A stretch of DNA of 64,000 bases from Vigna angularis (lineage: Eukaryota > Streptophyta > Magnoliopsida > Fabales > Fabaceae). The translations under genes were made by a program, and so were the position numbers. Below are positions 23,720-34,704 of this stretch, one piece after another. The notes under the pieces were generated by a model, which was given only the letters and a program-made list of their open reading frames with translations, was not told where the DNA came from and ran no database searches. The stretch covers positions 6,076,001 through 6,140,000 of the forward strand of contig NC_068974.1 in the NCBI RefSeq assembly GCF_016808095.1. The letters run 5' to 3'. How positions within the stretch are numbered: position 1 is the stretch's first letter; each line of letters opens with the position of its first letter.

Positions 23720-25300
23720 GTTAAATACAATTTCAACAAGTCATTACAATTTTTACAAGTGATTTGTAAATTGTAACCTTTCATCTTCTTGTTCATCATA
23801 TGTAAATTTTTGAACAATAACTTTCGTAGAGGCAAATCCAAAGGAGCTTGCACACAACTATTTGACATCTTTTCTTAGTTTTGTATTATTAATATTTTCA
23901 TCTTAACTTCAATTCATGAATATTTGGCTTATTCTTTTAATTTATTTTTATCAATGATATATAAGGTGAGGACATATTCATCATTATGAAAAATCATCTA
24001 CATTTGGTTTGCACCTATGATGGTTTTTAGGCTCTACAAAGTCGTAGCAGTAAGGATTATCACCCAACCACACACAAGGTTAGATTCCTTTGCACCTTGG
24101 ACTAGAGAAAAATTCATGGAGAAGGACTTTCTGCTATTATTCACGACATAACACATTCTACTTCACTTGAGTATAAATGATTATTACAACATCAGAATAC
24201 CCCTATATTGAATACCATATGTCAATGCATACACGAAAATTACCACCACCATGAATTTCTAGTTGAAATCCCTTCAATATCATTACCAAACATATTCAAT
24301 ACAATACCATCACATTCATAAAACACCATAACACTCATAAACATACACGTAATCTATTATAAATCTATGTTCAATAGTCAAATAAGAAGAAAAATTCAAA
24401 CATACACATTGACACTGAGAGGTGGCGCCCAACGCCAAAATTCTCACCAAAGGTGACGCTCAACGCCATTCTTTTTGCAAAAATTTGTGTTCAGTGACAT
24501 TGTTCTACAAACTTGCAGTGCAAGATGGTTCTCAACGATGTTCCACAACTGCTTAGCGTCAAAACATTCGTAAAACTGAGCGCTCAACGAAACTTTTTAA
24601 CGCTCAATGTCTTAGAGCTAAAATGCTAGCGCTCTGTGCCCGTACAACACCACTTAATGTTATAACAGTTGACAACAAAGACATTTCTTTATTTCAAGTG
24701 AACTTGAACCTTATCAATTGCTCAAATTAGTACTTCTTTCTTAGTGAGTTGGTTCAAATCAATTTTTACACATTAAAACTCGTACCAATTTACTTATTTG
24801 CTCATATTCTAAGTTGTCTTAGCCACACAAACCCAAAAAATAATCAAATACAAAACAATCAACAAAACCATACTAATTAATTCAATCATATTCATCCATA
24901 GGTAAAAAACATCATATTTATCAAACTCATACACACCAAAGTAACTAGCTTCCTTAACCTTTGATAACAGTTCAAAATATTTATAATGCCTTCAAACGCA
25001 CAAAAAAAGTCTTATTTTTTCTTAGGAACAACATAAACATGATTAGAATATGTCATTAGAACAACTAGTCAATAGAGAATCTTATAGATGACCTTAAAAA
25101 ACATGCAAACAAAATTTTGTCCACATATAAAGGAAGAACCAACCTGGACCTATAAAAGAGACAAGAAAACTAATTTAGTCAAACTGAAAAATTAATCAAT
25201 AAAAAATGCAAAGCTTGCCACAAGGATCACTCGATCGATCTCCAATCTTCAAACATGAAAGGTTAGAAAATGTAAAAAGAAAGAAGATAATTCTTTGAAA
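23720..25300. mobile_element. Probable gypsy-like LTR remnant
   Basis: Layout resembles the remnants at 18.6 and 51.6 kb: a word cluster at 24420-24660 (GGCGCCCAACGCC, GACGCTCAACGCC, GAGCGCTCAACGA, AACGCTCAATG) followed by TAGCTTCCTTAACCT at 24946-24960. No coding sequence. Boundaries are estimates. Confidence 0.35.
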
Positions 25301-27390
25301 AATGTTTGTAAAAAAATGTGTATACTTAAATAATAAAATTATTTATAAAATTTTTATTTATAGTTTAAACATTTTAATATTAAAATAATTGAGGTAATTG
25401 TAATAAATACACTGTTAATTTTAAAACATAATTTTCTATACTCTTAGATTATATTTTACAAAAGTTTTGAATTATGCAAAGCCCGGGGAGAAATTAAGTT
25501 TTATTACTTTTATATCTTTTTAAATAAGTTCAATATTTTTTATTTGTTAATAATTTTACTTCGGAACTTTCTCAATTCAGGGTGATTTAGGAAAAAACGC
25601 AAGTTAATGTATTTCTCTGTGTCAAATTCATAATAGCAAGTTATTATATTAAAATGTGACATTGGTAGTGTGTCATGTATAATTTAGTCAACGAATCAAA
25701 TTTACATGACATTATCGCTTATGTTACGTTATCATTAATTTTAACATGACATAGTAATTTGTTATCACTAATTTAATAAAAAATATTACATTAATTTATT
25801 TTTAGGTATAAATTTAATTAAAAATGTTCAAATAATGAAATAAAATTAAAAATATTCATAATAGTAAAAATTATTAAACTTTTAAAATATTTATAAAAAT
25901 AACCGTTTGAAATATATTCAAATTTTTAATACTAAAACCAATTAATCATGTGGAAATTTGAAACAATAATGTCATGTTTCACAAAAATAATTAGATTTAT
26001 TATTCAATTTCGTAATGTTTTAGTTCAATATATAAAATAAAATAATTACATCATCACAATGGATGAGAATAACTTAATTAAAGAGTATACATTTTTATAT
26101 CTAATAAAATGTATTTTTTATTAAAAACTAAAAATGTTTAAATTTATAAAAGAAATAAAATTTAATAAAATTATTTATTTTATTTTTCATATTAAAACAT
26201 ATTAATATAAGAAATAATCACATAATATCAACTCATGATAAAATCAGAGAATAAGAACTTAATTAAGAAAATAGAAAAAATAATTTTAATAAAAACTAAA
26301 TTAAAAATATCTGAAATAAATAAATAGCAATGAGAGTTAACGCGTAAGGGTTTGCATGTGGGCATAATGAAGAGTCCTGCAATTCTATGATGTCTAGGTG
26401 TTTTAGTTTACGAGAAACGATGTACCGACTCACTGACATGACACGTGCGAACGTGTTACCTCACGCACTCTAATCTTTTTTTCTTTTTCTAATTTATTTT
26501 ATTAGACTACCTTTTCATAATTAATTATTTGCATTGTACACTTAGTGTACGTATAGGGGTATAATGGTATAAATAAGACCTGCTTTGCACGCTTACTCAG
26601 GTTACATCTCGCTACTCTTTTTAGCAGATTTTCCTCTGGTTTTGACCAAGGAATCTCACAAACTCCTATACATAAAATTACTATATTGCACTTCAACTTT
26701 TAAACATTTAAACGTTTGAAAAGGGACAAATAATTAATGCTGTGTATTCGGTGATGAAGGAAAAAATATTAAGACAATGGTGTAACTAGTTGATTTTTTT
26801 TCCTCAAAATATAGTTATTAAAAAGAACATTTATTCAAATAAATCTCTCCTCATTTTAATTCTCAAACTAGACTTATTTAGGATTGATTATGATGAAAAT
26901 TACGACTAAGTTTCCTTTTCCAATTTTTACAAAAATAATTTAAAAAATTAAACAATATATACAATTACCAAAAAGAAAGAGAAGAAAAGTACGATCTCAT
27001 CGAATAGTAAACATTCAAGCATAAAGAGGAAGCTAAAGAAAAGAACAATGGAAGTAATACTAAATCAAGTGAAGAATTTAAATTTACTCATCTCTTTACT
27101 TTGCTTGTTTGATTTAATTTGTAATAGTTAAATATTGCTAATGAAATTTATTTTGATATTTTGAATCGGTATATAATATATATAAACTTAAAATGAATTA
27201 AAATGTAATATAACAAATTAAAAGCAGTTTAAACTTAATTTTTATATAATATTTGAGATAAATAATTGATTATTAATCAGTTATTTAAGAGAAGTTGCCA
27301 CTTGAAAGTCCATTTCTTTTTTAAATATTCAATTACAAAGAAAGATAATTGTTTATTCCAAGAACTTATACTTTGAAAATTTTTCTCATG
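25301..27390. other. Very AT-rich intergenic stretch
   Basis: No gene seen. A small inverted repeat GTACAC-TTA-GTGTAC (26536-26550) is followed about 20 bp later by TATAAATAAG, which might be a promoter, but no coding sequence follows on the plus strand. Confidence 0.5.
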
Positions 27391-28988
27391 TTCCAGAGCA
27401 ATCGATTATCAAGATTAAATGATCAATTATAATTATTGGTTGAATTCTTTCCATATTTTCTCTAGCACATGCTTTTCTTTTATTTATTTTTTTTCATAAT
27501 GTTTAAGGGAGAGAATTTATTAGATTTTGAGAATGCATACATTTTTAGTATTTGCTTGTTTTACTCCAAATCTGTTTGTTGTTTTGTTTTCTTATATTTT
27601 ATGTAAAAAGAGCATTAAAAAAAAGGGAGATTAATAGTAAGGGAACACCTTGTTATGTTATTTTGTATTTGTGTGAAGCAATCAAAGATAGTTTTGTGTC
27701 TATATTAACATTACCTAACATAAAGAGTGAAAATTTAGAATCTCTTTTAAAGTATGAGATATTATAAAAAAAAAAAGAGAGAGATTGTTTATCATGAAGA
27801 AGGTCTCCAAAAACCCAAATGAAGATGTTTTGGTGATATTCGAAGATGTTGATGATGAATATTTGAGTATTAGAGTCTAGTTTTCTTTATTTATATTTAT
27901 GTTCTTCACACAAATTATTCAATAGGACTTCTAAATTCAACACATAGTCTATTTCAAAAAGAAAAAACATTTTTCTAAAGTTAAAATCAACCGTAAAAAG
28001 TTTATCAACATTTTTAATCGATTAAAATTTAATTATAATCTATCAAACTATTTTTGGGAGATTTCTAAACAAAATAATCAATTATCTAATATAATAACCA
28101 ATTAAACTAGAAAGTGATTTAAGTGTTTTCAAACTCTCAAACATAATTGATTAAAAACTTTTATAATCAATTTAACTTGTTTTGTAAAATTAATCAGAAA
28201 CACATTTAATCGATTAAAATACGTGATATAATAGATTATTATAAAGAGACATTATAATTTTTTTCTCAAATTTTAATTAAAATAATCGATTACAAGCTTG
28301 ATTTAACATATTAAATGTCATAAAAATATTTTAAATTAATGGTTTGAAAACTCTATAAATAAAGAAAATTTTTAAACTTTTTGGAAAACTCAACAATCAT
28401 ATAATGCGAATCAAACTAATATTTTATTAGTTGTTTACAAATTTTCACCAGTGCTTTCAAGCTTATCAACATTTTAAAGGTTACGTTGAATTCATAAGTC
28501 ATAGTGGCCTTATATTACAATTGATAAACTTTTCCTATTTTTTATTGTTATTGATTGACATCAGTGTTGTGTTGTTGTTCTTCTCGAGCAATAAGAGTCT
28601 ATAAAGAATATATCCTCTTGAAGTGGTTTAAGAGTGGATAAAGTCTCGATATTTTCTTGGTTGTGAGCAGTCAGTAATTGATTTATTTAGTTATAACTAT
28701 TGTCTTGCATTGTACAAATTGATAATAAAATTGGGTTTTCAAAAGAGAGACTGAGAACATTGTACAAATAGATAATAAAATCGGGTTTTCAAAAGAGAGA
28801 CTATGAATTGGAAGTAGGATTGTTTGAATCTAAACCAACACAAATTCTTCTGTGTTCTTTATTTTTTCTTAGCTCATTTTTTCTTAACTCTACTTATTCT
28901 TGTATAAATGAAATCCTTAAAATAATTGCATTACGATTTCCAAGTTGAAAAGATTTAAAGAAAGAAATATGTTTTAAGAAATGGTTTT
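27391..28988. mobile_element. Possible Copia/SIRE-like LTR remnant with TAATCGATTA words
   Basis: From about 27395 to 28330 the near-palindromic word TAATCGATTA and one-change variants recur ten or more times (AATCGATTATC, TAATCGATTAAAAT, ATAATCAATTATC, AATCGATTAAAATACG, ATAATCGATTACAAG). The following part (28560-28900) has the texture of LTR R-U5 sequence of large Copia elements, but boundaries and coding parts are not visible. Confidence 0.3.
28708..28807. repeat. 50-bp direct tandem duplication
   Basis: CATTGTACAAATTGATAATA starts at 28708 and again, with few changes, at 28758; both copies end AAAAGAGAGACT. Confidence 0.9.
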
Positions 28989-30308
28989 TGTTAACTTCTT
29001 TACAAGTTTACCAAGTTGTGCAAGTAATAAATGGTAAGATCGAGTATTGTTTTTCTAAGTGACTCATGTAATATTAAACAACTATACAATTAATAACTTA
29101 TATAAATTAAGGAATATTTCCATAATTTGGTGTTATGTTCAAGAAAGTAAATTTATGCATAAAAAGTAAACACTTTGAAAGTAAGAATGCTTAAAAGATG
29201 CAAAAGATTAGAAATGATATGGATTAGAGATGTTGGGGTTAGATTTCACTGACGTGGGTCTCATGCATTTATAACTCAACTCCTTTCCATTATAATACTA
29301 ATGTCAACCTATAAGTTTACTTAAACCATTAATCCCTTTGAAGAGTCTAAATTTTCTTATTAAGAGTCAATCCCTCAAACCCTTAATTAATAAACATGCT
29401 TTAGCAACTAGTTTTAGATCTAGGTTAAAAAAGATATTTTCCAACACATAATGAACAAAGTATCAAGTTATGGGTGATCAAATCAAAGCAAGCATTAAAA
29501 AAAAAAACAAGAATACTAACATTCAAGGAAAATACATAAATATATTTCAAAACACTACAAGATACATAAGAGTTCAATGGTTACATCTACCTCCAACAAA
29601 ATGGGTTTAACTCTCCATTGTCATGGAGAACCCAAGATTACAAAATGAAAAATGGAAGAAGAAAGAAATACAAGTAAGGAGAAGAGTTGTTCCCACAAGC
29701 CCTAGTAGCCCTCCAATCTATCCAAAGACTATTTTTTACATCTAAGCCTCCAAAGATGGCTTTCCTTCGAGCAAACAAGAAAAAATAGGTCTAGAATTGG
29801 AATATCAGCAAAATTATCGCCTAGTGCACATCCTCCATCATTGGGCGCCTAGAATTAACAATGCTCTCTATAAAGATGGCGCCTATTTTCACATGAAAAA
29901 ATGGGAATGGAGCCCAACATTGTGTTTTGGTTGGCCGGCGTTGGACAGTCCTGTAACTGATTTGGGCTCTCTAAGATGCTTGTGTCCAACGCTATGTATG
30001 TATCACTCAATGCCAGTTGCTCTATTGATGGAGCTTACTCTTTGTTCTTCCATGATCTCACATTTTGATTATTCTTCCTTGCTTTTCTAGATTGCAACTA
30101 GCTTGACTTGAAACAAAAAGCTTTCTGTTCATAAATTAGACACAAAATAATTGGGATTAATGGTATAATTGGATTATTGTAACACAAAATGTAATTATTT
30201 ACAAAATCAAGATAAAAATGAAGGCTACGTAGGCTAAAAGCTAGAGAAGATTTGATTATATTTTTTAATAAAAGATAACTCAAATAATGGTAAAACTTAA
30301 AATTTTTA
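28989..30308 (-). mobile_element. Solo LTR, Tat/Athila-like family, 1320 bp
   Basis: Starts TGTTAACTTCTTTACAAG and continues with CAAGTAATAAATGGTAAGA, the same order as the LTRs at 37226 and 42884. The central TTAGATTTCAC and ATCCCTTTGAAGAGTC segments also match. A perfect 5-bp duplication, gtttt, flanks it (28984-28988 and 30309-30313), which fixes both ends. The right end is ...TTTTTA, so the usual CA has become TA by one transition. No internal region or second LTR is present, so it arose by LTR-LTR recombination. Strand follows the full-length relative. A 97-codon frame inside (29797-30090) is not conserved in the relatives. Confidence 0.8.
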
Positions 30309-30313
30309 GTTTT

Positions 30314-31151
30314 AAATCGGATTCACCCTCACTCTTGGTTTAACAAAGCCATCAATTCTTTTCTTTTAGTGTCCAAGATGTTTAGGAAGTTGTTAGATGG
30401 AAAATAGTGACTACATTTTTGTTAAATCTTGAATCAAGCCTCACTTGCCTAATACTTCTTCTATGCCTATATTGTTATCATCTGATGATGATGAAGAGAT
30501 TGAAAATGTTGAGTAATTGGCTAAATTAGTCCACCCTTTTGTTGTTGTTGCTTAAAAGTGGGGAGAGTCCATGAAGAGATGAAAAAGGGATAGTATGCTA
30601 ACGAGAGAACATGTATCAAGGGGGAGAATATAAGTTTATAGGGGGAGTAATCTTTACTAAAACAAAGATGCATAAGTTGAGTGTTTCAAGCCGAAAAGTT
30701 GAAGATCTTAAATGGTTTTGCTCTTATAAATGTAATAAATTATGTTGAAATACAGTTTTGTTCTTTTGATATTGTAATTTGTACTGAAATGCTTAAACAC
30801 TATACCTTAGTGATATAATTTTATTAGTAAAATTTAGTATCCTTGAAAATTTTGACAACTCATTAAGTGTTTTTCACAACAAAGTATAAAACGTAAACAT
30901 ACTTGTAAGATTATGTGTTTTATGTATACAACAAATCATGTAAGACATGGATGTTTTTAAAGAAAACAATGCAATGCATTATAGTCTTCTTTCATCTAAT
31001 AAATAAGGTTATGACTAGAAGATATGCATACAATATTAAGTTAATGTTGTACTTAACCAAATATTTTGTAAGTTTATTTTTGTACTATAAAGAATGTTTT
31101 CGTCTTCAATTTACTAAGATAATCCACAAAAACATTGGTCAACACATGATC
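30314..31151. other. Spacer with possible retrotransposon tail
   Basis: An acidic run coded around 30480-30510 (SSDDDEEIENVE) followed by purine tracts AGGGGGAGAAT (30618-30628) and AGGGGGAGTAA (30638-30648) resembles the region between pol and the 3' LTR of large Copia elements. Too decayed to name. Confidence 0.3.
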
Positions 31152-32321
31152 TATTAGGATATGAACTAAAGTTGCTTTGTAGTCTTTTTGCCTAGATTCT
31201 GAACCGAGGCAATATGTAGGGTCTTTTGCCTCGGTTGGTTTCGAGCCGAGGCGATATATGTATTTTTTTTTATTCTTTTTCAGAAAATGGAGACTTTTGC
31301 TTTTCAAAATCATTTTTTTCTTTTTTATCTAGGACAACGGAGGCAACGACGAAACAACTAAAGGCGACGACGAACGGACGAACAGCCGGTGGCAACGGCG
31401 TATGACCAACGGTGACAACGAGCAGCGTAGTTTGCCGAGAGCACGGGAGCACGAGAGAAGTAGAGGCAACAACGTGAAACAATAGGTTAAAATTTTTTAT
31501 GATGGCAGTCAGTGATGGAGGTAGCGGCGACGACCAATGGTGGAGGCAGCAACAAAGGCATGTGGTAGAGGCACCAACGACGGCCAGTGGTGGAGGCAGC
31601 GACGACAGAGCGGCAAGCTGTTCGCGCGAGATGAGAAGCAGCAATTCGTAGGTGAGTTTGAGGTTGAGTTTTTTTGGTGCGAGTTGAGGATGGTGGTGGT
31701 GAGAAGGTTGTGGAAGGGGAGAATGAAAGGGAAGAATGAAAGGGGAGAATGAAAGGTCTGAAATTTAAAAATCGAAGAAGTTATTACCTTGGTTAAGTAG
31801 ATAACAGAGACAATAAGACTCTACTTCCTTGGTTCTAAAGACAACTGATGCGTAAACCATTCAGAAAAAATTCAAAAAAAAAATTATAAATGGCAAAGAT
31901 TAAAGATATTTCTAACTATAGGCATCGGTTCATGGTTAAACCGAGGCATAAAGGCCTTATGACATCGGTTAAAATGGAACCGAGGCAGTAGATGTTGACA
32001 AAATGGATTTGAAATGTTCAGATACAGAGGTTGTCAGCTTTTGGCAGGACATACTGCCTTGGTTCTGCACAGAACAGAGGCAGTAGGCGTATTTTGAAAA
32101 AGCTGGCAGGTGAAAAGTCTGATTTGCAAAGGGAAATCATGGTTTTTTGCCTCGATTAGTCAGAGAATCGATGCAATATACCCCTTAAGCATTGGTTCAA
32201 ATTGAATCGAGACATATACGTTCGCAAAAATTATGAAATTGTCACCGCGTTTTGATATAATTTGGTGTTTTTGAAACCAAAGCGTAATGTGCGAATTAAA
32301 AGCCTCTTTTTTTTACTAGTG
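31152..32321. mobile_element. CACTA-like element with ACCGAGGCA subterminal words
   Basis: The right end at 32321, read on the minus strand, starts CACTAGTAAAAAAAAGAGGC. ACCGAGGCA and its complement recur at least eight times in both halves (31202, 31229, 31246, 31789, 31924, 31950, 31980, 32154), the subterminal pattern of CACTA elements. The left end is less clear: TATTAGG at 31152 would be CACTAGT with changes, and the flanking atc (31149-31151) matches atc at 32322-32324, which supports it. The centre (31330-31700) is GC-rich and gene-like but broken; no transposase. Confidence 0.5.
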
Positions 32322-32804
32322 ATCATAAAATAAGTTTTTGTTAACTTTATTAAAGTTATTTATCACGTATTATCTTTTCTTTTATTTCTATTTCGTCTTC
32401 AGTAGATGTAGTTAGCCTTTTCAGACAAACCAATAGTAAAATCTAAGCATAAATAATTAATTTTCTTTATCTCTTGTTCATTACATTTTGTTCTCCATAA
32501 GAAGAGTTTTTATGAACTAACTTTTAGAAAAACTTTTAACTATTATTTGTCAGATAAAATTATCATCTAACTGGTAGAGCCTCCAGTCTCATGAAACTCA
32601 TATAAAATCAAATTCCCCCTAAAAGGTAGCAAAAAGACAACCTGAATATCAATCTAAGGAAATGGTACAAATTTTGAGTAATTCTAGTTTGTAAATTTGT
32701 CCTGGGGAATATGAATGGATCCTATTATAATCACTAAAAAATCACTAAAACCATGCAAAACTATAGAAACCAAAATTGTTTGGTAAAATGCACATGAGAA
32801 CTCA
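32322..32804. other. AT-rich spacer
   Basis: No feature recognised between the CACTA-like element and the Copia LTR. Confidence 0.5.
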
Positions 32805-33334
32805 TGAATTAGCTACAAAGGAGATTCCAGGTAAATTGTGCAATGAACATTCTATGTGCATCATGACAAACCAGAAACTAAGACAAACTTACAAAAGCAG
32901 AGAGAAAGAGAGAAGCACACTTGAGAGCTTTCTGTGGAAAAATATTATGCATCAAATCTTATACAAAGGAGATGCAAAAGTACAATTATATAGAAAAAGA
33001 TGGATATTCTAGAGTAATGGTTACAAAGAGCCAAACTGTCCTAACAGTTAGTTAGGACCTAAGGCGAACGAGTGCACCGAACGGTTAGAGGTGATGAGAC
33101 AAGAGTCGTTCGGTGGTACATACAACGAATCGGACGGGTGATCAGATCGCATACAGGCGGAGGCGTCCGAACGTTTAGCAGCGAAAATGATGGGAATGAA
33201 CTGATCGGTAAAGCATCACATGAGTCTTTCGGTAAAGCATTAGCGGAAGCGGTGGGGCATGAGCCGATTGGTAAAGCATTGTGTGAACCGTTCGGTAGAA
33301 CATTATGTGAATCGTTCGGTAAAGTATTCTGACA
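32805..33334 (-). repeat. 3' LTR of the minus-strand Copia element (530 bp)
   Basis: Plus-strand ends TGAATTAGC and CTGACA. On the minus strand U3 comes first: nine variants of ACCGAACGGT/ACCGTTCGGT lie at 33072-33325, followed by a TATA box (TATATAA, plus 32986-32992). Confidence 0.9.
32986..33325 (-). promoter_or_regulatory. Copia LTR U3: CCGTTCGG word cluster upstream of a TATA box
   Basis: Variants near 33076 (ACCGAACGG), 33107, 33125, 33168, 33202, 33226, 33262, 33288 and 33311 (CGTTCGGTAAAG type), then TATATAA about 80 bp downstream in the direction of transcription. Promoter role is inferred from position. Confidence 0.5.
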
Positions 33335-33352
33335 GCCCCCCTCAAGCTTGGC

Positions 33353-34068
33353 GTAAATGTTGAGATTGCCAAGCTTGGAATTGATGTTATGGAAGGTGGA
33401 AGGAGGAAGAGGCTTGGTCAATATGTCAGCAAGCTGTAGAGTAGTGTGTATGGGGAGAAGTTTCACAATGCCTTGTTGAACTTTTTCCCAAATGAGATGA
33501 TAGTCAATTTCGATGTGCTTCGTTCGTTCATGAAAGACTTGGTTGGTGGTGATTTTGATGGCAGACATGTTATAACAATAGATGGTTGCAGGTTGAGAAG
33601 GAGGTAGATGAAGGTCTTTCATGAGATTGTGAGCCACTGGATTTCACAAACGGTCTGGGCAAGGGCACGATATTATGCTTCAGAGGAGCTTCGTGAAACC
33701 GTGCTTTTCTTTTTTGATTTTCGCGATATTGGTGAATCACCCAAGTATACGATATATCCAGTAGTGGATTTGCGGGAGTCGGGGCAACCGGCCCAGTCGG
33801 AATCACTGTAAGCTTTCAATTGAAGATTATTATTCGCAGTTAGGAAAATACCTTAGCCAGGAGTTTGTTTGATATAGCGTAAGATTCGAAAAGCAGCTCG
33901 ATGATGGAATGTGGTTGGGGCAGCGACAAATTGACTGAGGTGATGAATTGCATAAGTGATATCCGGACGGGTGTTGGTGAGGTATATGAGCCTTCCTATC
34001 AGTCTTCTAAACGTAGCATGATCATCAAGCGGATCACCATAAGAGGAAACTTTGGTGGAAAAGTTCAT
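33353..34068 (-). pseudogene. Copia RNase H region, broken
   Basis: Three minus-strand frames carry consecutive parts of the end of reverse transcriptase and RNase H: RRLIGRLIYLTNTRPDITYA (33853-34068), a connecting piece within 33570-33806, and KDLHLPPSQPATIYCYNMSA to ADILTKPLPP (about 33400-33637). The residue after C in the YCDN-type motif is Y, so a catalytic Asp is lost. At least two frameshifts separate the parts. Confidence 0.8.
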
Positions 34069-34704
34069 AGTGTGCTTACAGGAGCTGCATCAAGCATCCC
34101 TGTTTCTTTGAGAAGATCCAGGGCATATTTCCGCTGGGTTAAGAGAATTCCTGCACTGCTTCTAACGACTTCAGAACCCAGAAAGTAAGATAGATTGCCA
34201 AGATTTTTGATTCTAAAGCTGTCATTAAGCAGGTCAGTTATGTTATCAATATCATAAATATTATTACCAGTAATTATGATATCATCAATGTAAACAAGCA
34301 TTATGGTAATGTTATTCCTGTTATGTTTTACAAAAAGTGAGTGATCTCCAGATGTTTGAGAAAAGTTGTGAGAAAGAAGAAAGGATGACAATTTTTCATA
34401 CCACTGTCTGCTAGCTTGTTTCAAACCATAAAGGGATTTGTGAAGGAGACAAACCTGATTTTTACCTGTTGTAGGAACCCCTGGTGGTATTTGCATATAT
34501 ACTTCTTCACTTAAATCACCATGTAAGAAGGCATTATTGACATGTAATTGTCGAATGTGCCAATTCTTAGCTGAAGCCAGAGATAAGACAAAACGAACGC
34601 TAGTTAGTTTGACTACAGGAGAGAATGTAACAAAGTAATCAATACCCTCCATTTGTGTGTAGCCTTTGGCAACAAGGCGAGCCTTGAATCTTTCTATGGT
34701 CCCG
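34065..34704 (-). pseudogene. Copia reverse transcriptase domain, broken
   Basis: The frame at 34065-34652 holds the Copia RT core: HIRQLHVNNAFLHGDLSEEV, LYGLKQASRQWYEKL, and LVYIDDIIITG, the YVDD-type catalytic box with I for V. The first catalytic Asp (QLDV in the family) is His here. A frameshift near 34700 separates it from the upstream frame, which ends soon after a TWTITTLPP segment. No activity expected. Confidence 0.85.

Noticed and set aside
29797..30090. 97-codon plus-strand frame
   Set aside because: Lies inside the solo LTR at 28989-30308 and is not present in the related LTRs.
31270..31752. 124- and 71-codon frames in a GC-rich block
   Set aside because: Low-complexity GGN/ACN-rich text inside the CACTA-like element; no family recognised and both strands are equally open.
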